The notes below the pieces were generated by a model. The model was not told where the DNA came from. It was given only the letters and a program-made list of their open reading frames with translations, and made no database searches. A program made the translations under genes and the position numbers. 64,000 nucleotides of DNA from Capsicum annuum (taxonomy: Eukaryota; Streptophyta; Magnoliopsida; Solanales; Solanaceae): the NCBI RefSeq assembly GCF_002878395.1, contig NC_061122.1:78114240-78178239 (forward strand), given 5' to 3'. This document shows positions 46,628-58,576 of this stretch, piece by piece; the first letter of the stretch is position 1; each line of letters opens with the position of its first letter.

Positions 46628-48349
46628 TGTAAAGTACCAAGATCTCATCCCGAGACGTCACAAGGTGCTTAAGGCCACATGCGGCCTTAAGCTAACCCTC
46701 TAAACTTGCCATCACATCTAGAACTCACTTTGACAATAGTCGTGATAATATAAGAGAGAATGACATATCATAAACATACTGGAATAAGATAAGAAACTAG
46801 CCTATATAATCCAAAATACTGAAATTCTGTACATACCAACCCTCTAGTCTGACAAAGCCTTTATACATCAAAATCAAGAAGACATTGGGACAAACCCCCA
46901 ACTGACTCAAACAGTACTAAAATCCATAACAACAAACGGTATCACAAAATATAAACACGGTCCTCAAACCATGAGGATTCACCACTGAGCAGACAAAAAA
47001 AGGCACCTGAATATCGCTAATGCGGCTGAGTACCTGAACCTACATTACGAGAAAATGTAGCTCATAGGAAAATATGTGGGTCAGCACTTTGGAATGTACT
47101 GAGTATGTAGGGGTGCATGTAACAATGTAAATATCATCATCTATTTCATGAAAATATGCATATGTACAATGATGGATCACTTGGCTTGAATTAGATTGAA
47201 ACATACTTTTCAAGATCTCATCGTAAATAAATCATATGATAAAATGTCATAAATCATCATAAACAACTCAAATGTTCAACTCAACAGTCGGAGTGACTCT
47301 GTAATTCAAGAAACTCGACTCTTATGGACATGGGAGGTTCTTATAACTGACATAAACCATGTGAGCTACATGGAGTCCAACGTTTTACCCTCCTAAGGAG
47401 AGAACCCCACATTGGCAGGAGCGTCGTACTCTTGACAGGGATTACAACCTAAATTTAGTGATCACAATCTCATACTCAGCCTTTGGCCCACAATTATCAA
47501 CATTAATCCTACGGTGGTAGGTAGTTTTGGGGGAAATACCACATTTCTTGCTCGGTGCTAAATACTTCTCCAGACACAAGCTTAGAACGCGTTAGAAAAT
47601 CCACCACAAACATCACAAGGGTCTATTATGAAGACCAAATCAAATCTCTTTCTAATTTATCAAATCATAATCAATTTGTGAATTCCTAACACGACTTAAA
47701 TTAAATCAATCTTTCTCAATATTAAAATGCATCAATTCATTAAGTCATGGCAGCATAAATAACTTTGAGGAAATATCAAGTATCATTGTAACAACTCAAT
47801 TCTCATGAATCAATATACTCAATAATCCAATTTGTCATAAGGAAGCATAAAGATTGACACATATCTTAAAAGCACTTGAAATACCAACTCACGGTAAAAA
47901 CTTGAAATTCACAATATTAAATATGAAGTCATAACTTGGAAATTGTAAAATAATCATGTATAACAAAGTTTGAACGATTTATATTCTCATAATCTCATGA
48001 TGAAGTAATTTGTCTATAAACCCACTTGCAAAATCATATAAATCCATAATAAAATCAAAGCTTTGAGCACAAGAATGAAAGAATTGCGCTTGTTCAAAAC
48101 CCCACATACCTTGGATTATGATTTTTAAGATAAACAAGCTTGATTGAAAACTCTTCTTTACACTTTTGAGCTAAGTTTCTTGATGCCTTTGGTTTGGAGA
48201 ACTTAATTCTTGAACAACTTGGTGAAATCTTTGGAAGATTCTTGAATTTCATGGAGATGATTTGATTTAGGATTTTAGAAGAAACCCTAGTTTCTAGAAA
48301 ATTTTGGAAGAGAAATAATAGAAAAATGATCTTCTCTCCTCCACTTGGA

Positions 48350-48364
48350 TATATTTATAAAACC
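48350..48364 (-). promoter_or_regulatory. Putative TATA box in LTR-D
   Basis: On the minus strand GGTTTTATAAATATATCC precedes a purine-rich AAGTGGAGGAGAGAAG. The same site in LTR-E (55390-55410) has a run of A in its place and a weaker TATA. Confidence 0.5.
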
Positions 48365-48419
48365 AAAATGGGCAGAAAAGACCAAAATACCCTTTTAAAA
48401 AGAGTTGAAAATTGCTGAT

Positions 48420-48770
48420 CGAGGTCTGTGACAGTCAAACTGATGGTCCGTCAGAGGAACTGATGGTCCACCAGATCGTTCGTCACTCGAGTGCCAAGAC
48501 ATTCTACCTCGACGTGATGATCGAAGTAACGATCCATCGAGAAACTGATGGTCCACCAGATCATCTGTCACTCGGGGGCAAAAAATGGGACATTCTGCCT
48601 CGACTTGACGGTCCTCTTGATGGTCCATCAAATTTTTGGGGGTTCACCAATTTGGCCATCGCACGATGGCTATAAAAATGGGTTACTACCTTGGCTTTAT
48701 GGGATAATTTATGGTCCACCAAGGACTTGGCGGTCCTTCAGGTCTACCGTCAGGCCTGGGCGATTCCGAC
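48420..48770. repeat. Clustered near-palindromic words in U3 of LTR-D
   Basis: At least seven copies of variants of TGATGGTCCGTCA / TGGTCCACCA / CGGTCCTTCA occur in 350 bases just upstream (minus strand) of the TATA box. The core GACGGTCCGTC is close to a perfect palindrome. The cluster is repeated in LTR-E at 55470-55810. It may be an enhancer or protein-binding array. Confidence 0.65.
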
Positions 48771-48976
48771 ATCGCTTAGTAAAATGGCCATAACTTCCTC
48801 GTCCAATGTCAGATTTTGATGAAATTGGTATCGATGGAAAACTTATTCAATGCTCTACATGACAAAAAGTAGAAATTAGAGAAATACAACACACTATAAA
48901 CATCAATAACTTTGGAAGCCAATCTTATCCACTCAAAAGATATATTTAGGTTTAAGGAACAATTGGAGGTATTAAA

Positions 48977-48990
48977 ATATCTCCCACTTG
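48977..48990 (-). other. Polypurine tract of E
   Basis: On the minus strand CAAGTGGGAGATAT lies directly before LTR-D. Confidence 0.7.
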
Positions 48991-49189
48991 GAAACATTCT
49001 TCCTCGAATATTGCTAGATAGGTCAAGAATAAGAAAAAAATAAGGATGCACAGCTAGAACGACCCACTCGAAGGGCTTACTTTACTCTAAATTTTTGAGT
49101 AATGCACAAAATGCACGAATCATAAAGAGTAACCATATAGCTGAATGCACAACTGAATTGAGAAAGAATAGTACCTTCGGCTTGATTTG

Positions 49190-49650
49190 AACTCGTAAAG
49201 AAGAGATGAGGTTAACTGGCTTGTATATCTGCTTCTGTTTCCCATGTAGCACCCTCAACTGATTGATTTCTCCATAAAACTTTAACCGAAGGAACTTCCT
49301 TGTTCCTTAGTCTTCGGATGTGATAATCTAGGATCTCGACTGGAACTTCATCATAAGAAAGACTATCTCGAACATCAAAGCTCTCTGATGGATCAACAAC
49401 AACAGAATCACCAATGTGCTTTTTTACAATAGAAACATGAAATACAGGACGGACAGCTGACAACTCTGCAAGTACCTTAATCTCATAAGTTGCTTTCCTA
49501 ACACGATTCAAAACTCTATAAGGGCCTACATATCAAGGACTATGATTTCCTTTCTTTCTAAATATTTTCACCCCTTTCATGGTTGAAATTTTCAAATACA
49601 CCAGATCACCAACTTCAAACTCAAGGGATCGTCTTATTACATCTACATAC
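49190..49650 (-). pseudogene. E integrase C-terminus with chromodomain
   Basis: Frame 49212-49511 reads TYEIKVLAELSAVRPVFHVS, then VKKHIGDSVVVDP, then VPVEILDYHIRRLRNKEVPS and VKVLWRNQSVEGATWETEAD, an intact-looking chromodomain of about 50 residues with its aromatic positions. A TAA follows IQAS. The SH3-like part (LEFEVGDLVYLKISTMKG) lies at 49560-49630 in a different frame. It is the best chromodomain in the window. Confidence 0.85.
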
Positions 49651-50480
49651 AACTTCTAATGATTCTGGGCTATCTTCAACCTCTCCCGAATAAACTTTAC
49701 TTTCTCCATAGCCTCGAACATAGCATCAGGTCCAATCGCAGCAGCTTCACCCACTTTAAACCAACCTATGAGCGATCTATATCTTCTCCCATACAAAGCT
49801 TCAAATGGAGCTATTCCAATACTAGCATGAAAACTATTGTTGTAAGCAAATTCAATCAATGGCAACTGTTCATCCTAACTTCCTTTGAAATTAAGAACAC
49901 ATGCCCTCAACATATCTTTCAAAATCTGGATAGTCCTCTCAGCCTGACCGTCTGTCTGCGGATGAAAAGTGGAGCTAAGATAAACTTAGGTGCCAAGACC
50001 CTTCTGGAGGGCTCTCTAAAATTGAGAAGTAAACTGAGTACCTCTATCAGAGATGATAGACAATGGGACTCCATACAACCTGACTAACTCTCGAAGGTAT
50101 AGCTTAGCATAGTCCTCAGCGGTGAAAGATGTATGTATTGGCAGAAAATGTGCTGACTTAGTCAACCTATCTACAATGATCCAAATCAAATCATGACAAC
50201 GTCAAGAAAGAGGTAAACCAGTAACGAAATCCATATTCACTTTCTCTCACTTCCAAGTAGGGATACTGAATTCTTGCATCATTCCACCGGGTCTTTGGTG
50301 TTCTATCTTAACCTATTGGAAAGTTGAACATTTCTCTACAAACTTCGCTATATCCTTTTTCATATCATTCTACCAATAAATTTCCCATAAATCGTGGTAT
50401 ATCCTGGTAGCACCGGGATGAATAGAATATCGTTCGCCATGCGCTTTAGCCAAAATTCTCTACCTAAAATCATCAATATT
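49650..50480 (-). pseudogene. E integrase catalytic core
   Basis: In order on the minus strand: the HHCC region end (HPGATRIYHDLWEIYW, near 50370-50430), IIVDRLTKSAHFLPIHTSF with the first Asp (near 50120-50175), LSIISDRGTQFTSQF with the second Asp (near 50030-50070), HPQTDGQAERTIQILKDML with the Glu (near 49905-49960), then 49656-49865 PLIEFAYNNSFHASIGIAPF and FEALYGRRYRSL. All three catalytic residues are present; scattered stops (for example near 50010) interrupt it. Confidence 0.85.
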
Positions 50481-50498
50481 CGGAACACAAAGTCTACC

Positions 50499-51164
50499 TT
50501 ACAATCTCAACACACCATCTCCCCCTTGGTATAAAACCTCTACCTTCTGTTCCTTAACTGACTCCTTCAGTTGGACCAAATTAGGATCCCTGTCCTGCTT
50601 CTCCTTTAACTCCGAGACCATAAAAAACTCAGAACTACTCTGAACTAACATACTCCCTTTAGCGGAATCAAGCAATATAACACCCAACCTAGCCAAATAA
50701 TGAACATCATGAGCCAATTCTTTCTTATCATTCTCTACATGAGCTATACTACCCATAGACAACCTGCTAAGAGCATCTTCCACAACATTGGCCTTACCCG
50801 GGTGATTCATCACACTTATATTGTAGTCTTTTAGCAACTCTAACCATCTTCGTTGTCTAACGTTCAACTCCCTCTAAGTAAAACCATACTCCAGGATTTT
50901 GTGATTAGTAAACACATCAATATGAACACCATACAAATAATGCCTCCAGATTTTCAAAGCAAAAACTTCAGCTGCTAATTCAAGATCATGGGTTGGGTCA
51001 TTCTTCTCATGAAGCTTCAACTGTTTAGAGGCATAAGCTATAACTTTACCCTTTTGCATCAACACAAAACCTAGACAAACTCTAGAAGCACCACAGTACA
51101 CCATTAAACTATCAATACCATCGGGTAAAGCTAACACTGGGGCTGAAGTGGGTCGAGTCTTCAA
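50499..51164 (-). pseudogene. E RNase H and integrase zinc-binding start
   Basis: Two frames, 50874-51164 and 50499-50867, are separated by a single stop within the conserved segment after GFT. The first holds [20 protein letters not shown], where the catalytic Asp of YCDAS is Gly, then [20 protein letters not shown] with the Glu and VDVFTNHK, where the second Asp is Asn. The second holds RQRRWLELLKDYNISVMNHP and GKANVVEDALSRLS. Two of the RNase H metal ligands are therefore lost. Confidence 0.85.
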
Positions 51165-51680
51165 CTTTTGAAAACTTTTCTCACAGGCATCTGTCTACTG
51201 GAACTCAACTTTATTTTGGTTCAACCGGGTCATGGGAGACGCAATAGAAGAGAAGCCCTCAAAAAAATGATGATAGTAACCAGCTAGACCCAAGAAACTC
51301 CTAATATCAAATGGGGAGGTAGGTCTAGGACAATTTTCACAGCTTTTATCTTTTGAGGATCAACTTTAATACCTTCGGAAGAAACAATGTGACCCAGAAA
51401 AGCAACTGACCTTAACCAAAATTCACATTTGCTAAATTTAGCGAATAATTGATGAGCTATAAGGGTTTCTAACACGATTTGAAAATGATCCACATGGTCA
51501 TCCTTACTTCGGGAATATACAAAAATCATCAATAAACACAATAACAAATAAATCTAGGTACTGCTTGAATACTCAATTTATAAGATCCATGAAAGCCTTC
51601 AAATCTTTGAGTTTTGCGGGAACCATACGGTAGGGAGGGATGGAAATAGGCTAAGTTTCGAGAAGAAGATCAATCCTGAA
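51165..51680 (-). pseudogene. E reverse transcriptase with core deletion
   Basis: On the minus strand the RT entry (ISIPPYRMVPAKLKDLK, near 51600-51650) joins directly to AFMDLIN at about 51595, which normally lies about 130 residues further on. Fingers and palm with the first catalytic Asp are gone. [17 protein letters not shown] follows with the IDD box kept (near 51530-51580), then frame 51284-51547 with [20 protein letters not shown] and SSEGIKVDP. The rest of the element is well preserved, so the deletion is probably recent. Confidence 0.8.
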
Positions 51681-51839
51681 TTGTATTTCTCTATTCGGTG
51701 GGATCCATGGAAGGTCTTCCAGGAAAACATTGGGAAACTTATTAACAATGCTAACTGACTGACTAGTCAGAGTCTCAGACTTGGTGTCTTTAACCCAAAC
51801 CAAATGATAGATGCAACCCTTGGAAATTAACTTCCTAGC

Positions 51840-52260
51840 TTTGAGGTAGGATATGAAATGGCTCTTCGGAGTTACAGAACTCTCGGATCACTCAAACACG
51901 GGCTCGATAGGAAACTAAAACTTGACCACTCGGTTACAACAATCTATAGATGTATAGCACGAGTGAAGCCAATCAATACCTAGAATGGCATCAAAATTAA
52001 CCATATATAGCTCAATTAAATCAGCACATATCACCTGATGAAGGACAATAACAGGATACTTCTTATACACTAACTTAGCAATAACAGACTCTCCTATCGA
52101 GGTAGAAATCAGAATAGGCTTAGGAATCCGTTCAGGGTCCATCTGAAAATTTATAGCAACCAGAGGTATCAGATAAGAGAAACTCAAACCGGGGTCTATC
52201 AATACATACACATCAAAATGAAAGACACAGAGCATACTAGTGACAACATCTGGAGAATCC
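51840..52260 (-). pseudogene. E aspartic protease
   Basis: Frame 51915-52235 (106 residues) covers most of the retropepsin: FDVYVLIDPGLSFSYLIP is the active-site loop, with Asp-Pro-Gly kept and Ala-Thr changed to Leu-Ser. VIVLHQVICADLIELYMVNF and DAILGIDWLHSCYTSIDCCN complete the fold; the ILGIDWL block is the conserved C-terminal element. It processes Gag-Pol. The domain lies between the gag zinc knuckle and RT, the position that is empty in M. Confidence 0.85.
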
Positions 52261-52329
52261 TCCTAATCCTAGCGAGGTAGTATAGCATAGAAGCAATTCT
52301 GACGTGAACCGCCAATAGTACTAGAAGAT

Positions 52330-53458
52330 GCGCCCTGAGAAGAAATTGGGCGGGCTACGAGAGTGGGGGCACTGGTAGCTTGACTCTAGGAAAGAGTATC
52401 TAGACTCCCCTATCTAGCATACGGACAATCTCTAAATCGGTGGTCTAACTTGCTATAACCAAAGCAACCTTTCTGATCAACAAAACACTCATCAAAATGA
52501 TCTCTACCATACTTGGCACATAAAGAAGAATGAGGTCTGTTACTTACATTTTCCTGAGACCTGGATGGGATAGGCCTGTTCCCTTCTCCTGCCGTCTTCT
52601 AGGTGCGAGAACACTAACTAAGGAAGGTGTGGGCATAAATGGACATCTTTGGAATTGAGGGTGGTCCTCTCCATAGAATCTAGACTAACCGAATCCCTGC
52701 TGCTCTAATCTAGATATTTTATTCCCTCTTAATCTCTCCCTCTCTTTCACCTTATCAGCTTTAATTTGTTAGGCATGTATCATCAATCAAGAAAGGTTCA
52801 TCTCCCTATTAAGCATAACAGATCTACACTCTTTCACAATGTAACTCAACACACCGGTCACGAACTTACTCATGATGGTCCTAGAGTCATCTATCATACT
52901 AGGTGCATATTTGGACAACTGATTAAATCTCAGGCAATACTCCTTAACAGTCATGGAGCCTTGTCTCAAATTCATGAATTCCTTTATCTCTTCTTCCCAC
53001 ATCTCAAGAGGAAAGAATCTGTCCAAGAATGCATCTTGGAATAACTGCCAAGTCATGGGAGTGGAATTCTCCCCTGTACTTTCCCTCCATATTTCCACCC
53101 AATCATATGCAATATCTTTCATTCGATAGGCAGCCAATTCAACACTCTATTTCTTACTCACGTGCATAATCTGGGTGATCTTTCTCACTTTATCTAAGTA
53201 CATCTATGGGTCTTCACCTACCTTTGACCTATAGAATTCAAGCGGATTCATCTACATAAAGTTATGAACCCGAGCTGCAGCAAAATTATTCTCTTGCAGA
53301 CGAAGAATAGTAGCCTGGGTGTTAGCTTAAGTATTGGCAGTAACTTTCTAGGCTAGCACCTAAAAAGCTGCCTAGAATTCTGCATGTGACATATACTCGT
53401 TCAGGAGATCAACGGGATGAGGTTGCTCATAGTTTGTACAAGCTCAACGAGGAGGCAT
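52330..53458 (-). pseudogene. E gag
   Basis: The ATG at 53458-53456 reads MPPR then TGA. Frame 52787-53137 holds the capsid domain (AYRMKDIAYDWVEIWRESTG, LFQDAFLDRFFPLEMWEEEI, RQGSMTVKEYCLRFNQLSKY). A zinc knuckle is seen near 52410-52500 (KGCFGYSKLDHRFRDCP, with one Cys changed to Tyr). It would form the particle and package RNA. Stops upstream and between the domains make it defective. Confidence 0.85.
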
Positions 53459-53654
53459 TTTCTATCATAAGAGAGCACAAATTAATAGTAGAGAGAAACA
53501 GTCGTAGGCACGATATACTTTTAAAAGAAAGAGATAACTTTTCCTAAAATGTCCCGTACCCTCTTGCTCATAGATGTGGCCCGCTACACACCGATGATTA
53601 AGACTCTACATAACGCAGCTTTTTAGACTACCTAGGACACTTTAAACCTTAGGC

Positions 53655-53666
53655 GCTTTGATACCA
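53655..53666 (-). other. Primer binding site of E
   Basis: On the minus strand TGGTATCAAAGC lies four bases from LTR-E; it is the initiator tRNA-Met type with one change. Confidence 0.8.
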
Positions 53667-53670
53667 AGCT

Positions 53671-56030
53671 TATAATGCCCCAAGATCCTATCCTGAGACG
53701 TCACATGGTGCTTAAGGCCATATGCGGCCTCAAGCTAACCCTCTAAACATGCCATCACTTCTAGAACTCAGTTTGACAATAGTCATGCTAATATAAGAGA
53801 GAATGACATGTCATAAACATACTGGAGTAAGATAAGAAACTAGCCTGTACAATCCAAAATACTGAAATTCTGTACATACCAACCCTTTAGTTTGACAAAG
53901 CCTCTATAAATCAAAATTAAGGAGACATTGGGACAAACCCCCAACTGACTCAAACAGTACTGAAAACCATAACAATAAAATGGTATCACAAAAAATAAAC
54001 ACGATCCTCGAACCATGAGGACTCACCACTGAGCAGACGAAAAGAGGCACCCGAATATTGCTAACGCGGCTGAGTACCTGAACCTACATTACGAGAAAAT
54101 GTAGCCCATAGGAAAATATGTGGCTCAGCCCTTTGGAATGTACTGAGTAATGGAGGTGCATGTAGCAATGCAAATATCATCACCAATTTCATGAAATATG
54201 CATATGTACAATGATGGCTCACTTGGCTTGAGTTAGATTGAAATATACTTTTCAAGATCTCATCGTAAATAAATCATATGATAAAACCTCATAAATCATT
54301 ACAAATTACTCAACTCTTCAACTCAAGACTTGGAGTGACTCTAAAATTAAAGAAACTCGACTCTTATGGACATGGGAGGTTCTTATAACTGACATAAACC
54401 TTGTGAGCTACATGGAGTCCAACATTTTGCCCTTCTAAGGAGAGAACCCCACATTGGCGGGAGTGTCATACTCTTGCCAGGGAGTACAACCTAAATTTAG
54501 TGAGCACAATACCATACTAGGCCTTCGGCCCATAATTATCAACATCAATCCTATGGTGGCATGTAGTTTTGGGGGAAATAATACATTTCCCGCTTGGTGC
54601 TAAAAATACTACACCCATACACAAGCTTAGAACGCATTACGAAATCCGCCACAAATATCACAAGGGTCTATCATGAAGACCAAATCAAATCTCTTTCTCA
54701 TTTATAAAATCATAATTAATTTGTGGATTCCTAACTCGACTTAAATTAAATCAATCTTTCTCGATATCAAAATGCATCAATTCATTAAGTCATGGAAACA
54801 TGAATAACTTTGACGAAATATCAAGACTCATTGTAATAACTCAATTCTCATGAATAAATATATTCAATAATCCAATTTGTCAAAAGGAAGCTTAAAGCTT
54901 GACACATATCTTGAAAGCACTTGAAATACCAACTCATGGTAGAAACTCAAAATTCACAATATTAAATGTCAAGTCAAAACTTGGAAATTGTAAAATAATC
55001 ATATATAACAAAGGTTGAACGATTTATATTCTCATAATCTCATGATGAAGTAATTTGGGTATAAACCCACTTGCAAAATCATATAAATCCATAATAAAAT
55101 CAAAGCTTTGAGCACAAGAACGAAAGAATTGCTCTTGTTCAAAACCCCCCATACCTTGGATTATAATTTTTAAGATGAACAAGCTTGATTGGAAACTCTT
55201 CTTTACACTTTTGAGCTAAGTTTCTTGATTATTTTGGGTTGAAGAACTTAATTCTTGAACAACTTGGTGAAATCTTTGGAAGATTATTGAATTTCTTGGA
55301 GATGATTTGATTTAGGATTTTAAAAGAAACCCTTATTTCTAGAAAATTTTGGAGGAGAAATGAGAGAAAAATGATCTTCTCTCCTTCACTTAGATATATT
55401 AAAAAAAAAACCAAAATGGGCAGAAAAGACCAAAATGCCCTTTTAAAAAGAGTTTAAAATTGTTTATCGGGGTCTGTGACGGTTGAACTGATGGTCCGTC
55501 CGAGGAACTGATGGTCCACCAGATCGTCTGCCACTCGAGTGCAAAAATTAGGACATTATGCCTCAACGTGATGGTTGAAGTGATGATCCGTCAGGAAACT
55601 GACGATCCACCAGATCATCTGTCACTTAGGGGCCAAAAATGGACATTCTGCCTTGACTTGACAGTCCTCTTGACGGTCCATTAAATTTTTGGCAGCCCAC
55701 CATTTTGGCCATTGCACGATTTCTATAAAAAAGGGTTACTGCCTTGTCTTGATGGGACAATTGACGGTCCACCGAGGACTTGGCAGTCCTTGAGGTCTAC
55801 CATCAGGCCTGGGCGATTCCGACATTGCTTAGTAAAATGGCCATAACTTCCTCGTCTGATGTCGGATTTTGATGAAATTGGTATCGATGGAAAGCTTATT
55901 CAATGATCTACATGAAAAAAAGTAAAAATTAGAGAAATATAACACAATATAAATATCAATCACTTTAGAATCTACTCTTATCCACTCAAAAAGATAGATT
56001 TAGGCTTAAGGAACGATTGGGGGTATTACA
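53671..56030 (-). repeat. LTR-E (5' LTR of E, 2360 bp)
   Basis: The minus strand starts TGTAATACCCCCAATCG and ends GGGGCATTATA. It carries the same near-palindrome cluster at 55470-55810. Small reading frames at 54061-54255 and 55229-55414 are LTR sequence. Confidence 0.88.
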
Positions 56031-56035
56031 TTCTG
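56031..56035. repeat. TSD of E, right copy
   Basis: TTCTG, one mismatch to 46623-46627. Confidence 0.7.
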
Positions 56036-58576
56036 TTAGGGAGATCTACTAGATGAGAACCTATACCTGTAGCATGGACTGCAGGTCCCCCATAAGGGAC
56101 GTTATTATAGAGTAATACGTTGAATATATGAGGCATGAATTCACCATATGTAAAACAAAAGCTCAATGAAACTGAGTGTCAATACATGAACATATGGGCA
56201 AGGACAAAAGACCACAATTACTTAAACTTTTGGAATCATGTGCATTACATTCTTTTCTATACTCTTATTTGTCTTATAATCTTTATAAGCCATGTGCTAC
56301 ATCTGACCAGATTATTAGTAGAGAAAAGGATGATCCAGACTAAGCATTAAACCCCTGGGATATGTTTCTCATCAATTTACAATTCGGGATCGACTCATGC
56401 TAAGCTTTTCTTTCATCCCTGGGATACATAATAATAATGGATCAACCTATGCTAGGTGTTACTTCCACCCCTAGTATACCACTCATAAATCCATGAATTG
56501 GTTCAACCCATACTAGGTTTTTTCCTCTGAGCTACCACCCGCATATAAGCATATTTACTTTACATCAGTTTTATAATATTTGAGATTATTCTTTTGGTGG
56601 TCATAGTGTTAGATTTAGGACAACCAACCATAGGAGGAGACATGTGATTGTGGATATAAGGCATGAACAATGACATGGGAATAAACTATAACACCAATGT
56701 AATACTTAGGAGTTTTTATGACACAATAACCTTTTGATAGCTTAAATTGAAACACATATTAGGTGGAGACATTTAACTTATCAAGCCAAGAGATGTGGAC
56801 TTTATTCAATGATATAATGGCCAAATACTTAGTAAATGGTATCAAATGAAAGCTTACATAAACATGGGAACTAATAAAATGCATGGAAATAGTTAACAAA
56901 GGGAAAATACACGTTCTAAGTTAGGACATCTATACTATTTAATGGAAAAATTAAGAATTGTGTGAGATAAAATTTTTTAGAAATACAATGAGAGTTATAT
57001 CTAATGAAATAAACATGTAATAATATGAGAGAATTAAGTATAAGATTAGATATACCAATTGAATCAAGTTGGCAGAAAGTAAGCTGATTATGTGCCCAAT
57101 AAATGCAGAATACCTACCATGTGTATTCTAGGATCATATTGACTCAAGAAAGAGAAATATGTGATAAGAGTTTGATTTTAATAATGAAATAGGTTTAATC
57201 CTTTCATGTTAATACTTGGTAGAGTAAGAACATAGATATAGTAATAAACTCATAATGAAGTACTTTAACGTACTAAGGAGTGGGAACGAGATCATTAGAT
57301 ACACTGGTTAATCATTTACAACCACTATGTATCATTTATTACCAAGAACATTTTGAAAGTTTTATTTGTAACACAATGTATTGGATTCATGCCAAAGAAA
57401 CAGAAAATCAAATAGCCTTACATAACTTGCCATACATTTGGATATTACCATGAATTAACCTTCTTTCTTTCAGATTACTTATCTATAATAAGGTAAGTTG
57501 AAAACTAGTATCAGTAGATAATCAACATATTTGGGATACTTAGCCTTAGCAGTATATTAGCTGGGCTGTAAGCCCCTGATTATCAAATCAAGGGTGTTAT
57601 TTTAACCTCTTCTCAGCTAATCTCATCTATACGCTATATAACCTTTTTATAAGGTTCCCTAAAACTTATTTGTCTACATGACACATATAAAACCATAACA
57701 AAAATATGTGGGCATTAAGCACATGCAATAACTAATTTGTTGTGTACCATCTTAGCCTTCAACGTTTTTATCCTTTAGGAAGATTCCATGACTTTCCACC
57801 TTTGTAAATATACCCCCTTATCCTATTGATACAAAACAATACCTAAACATCATAATATAGTAATAAATAAGGTTAGAAAGATAATATAGGGAAACCAATT
57901 GCATGTGTTTTAAGGTGAGTAACGAACACAAGCAGAACTATCCCGCCGGTGATGTTGCAATAGCAGTAGTATGCTTTCAATTAATAGGGAAGAGTGGTTC
58001 CATAAGACATCTTCTAGATTTCAAGGGACCCAGTCTGTTATATAATTATATATGCTACCTGTTCTATAGCTATTCTATTCCTAGGAATGTATTTGGTGGC
58101 TTATTTTCTCACTTGTAACATATGTCATAGAATACATGTATATAGATGTTATCTGCTTTGTAGAACCCTCATTTATTGCCATATGTTTCATAGGAATGTG
58201 CCCTATATGTAATTTGTAATGCCAATTATTTACCACATATTACTTATCCATATTTAGTTGTATCACAAATAATTGATCATGTGATATAGGCATTGGAATT
58301 AGTATTCATGAGTTAAGTGTCACCTATAACTTGCCTACATATTATACCTTTCATATACCATTTGCTACATTCCTCATTGCCTACTTGCTTTGCATTATTA
58401 TTCATGTGTTATTCTATTTATTAATGTTCTATAGTCCACTTGCTTAATGCGATTTGTGTTTCATATTTCACTTTCTTATATGGCTTCATTATTATACTCC
58501 ACTAGCTTATATACTGCATATATTTACATAACTTCAATCCTCTGCATTGTATGCTCTCTAATTTATTTTCCCAATG
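56036..58576. other. F, right part: unclassified non-coding sequence
   Basis: About 2.5 kb, AT-rich, without recognisable protein remains on either strand; the 57903-58118 frame has no known resemblance. It continues the unit begun at 46314 and is probably an LTR or an old element, but I could not find its other end. Confidence 0.35.
56351..56530 (+). repeat. Three degenerate tandem repeats (about 52-65 bp)
   Basis: Each unit begins CCCTGGGATA or CCCTAGTATA, continues with CATAATAA- or CATAAAT-like sequence, and ends GATC(G/A)AC...CATGCTA(A/G)G with TTTT or TTAC. The copies share only part of their bases. Confidence 0.5.

Larger units (their letters stand above)
46628..48976 (-). repeat. LTR-D (3' LTR of E, 2349 bp)
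   Basis: On the plus strand it starts TGTAAAGTACC and ends GGAGGTATTAAA (the minus strand begins TTTAATACC; LTR-E keeps TGTAATACC). It matches 53671-56030 along its length. Confidence 0.88.
46628..56030 (-). mobile_element. E: minus-strand Tekay/Del-type Ty3/gypsy element
   Basis: Two LTRs of 2349 and 2360 bp, PBS, PPT, gag, protease, RT, RNase H, integrase and chromodomain are all present in order on the minus strand, with a near-perfect TSD. Over the first 200 bases the LTRs agree at about nine positions in ten by eye, better than T1 or M, so E is the youngest full-length element here. It is still inactive: about 0.4 kb of RT is missing and catalytic residues are lost. Confidence 0.88.

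Noticed and set aside
57903..58118. 71-residue ORF as a host gene
   Set aside because: No recognisable domain, no codon signal and no promoter context; likely chance.
58566..58570. TTTTC as the right TSD of F, matching 46309-46313
   Set aside because: The bases before it do not end in CA, and O's RT does not resume after it; low-complexity chance match.
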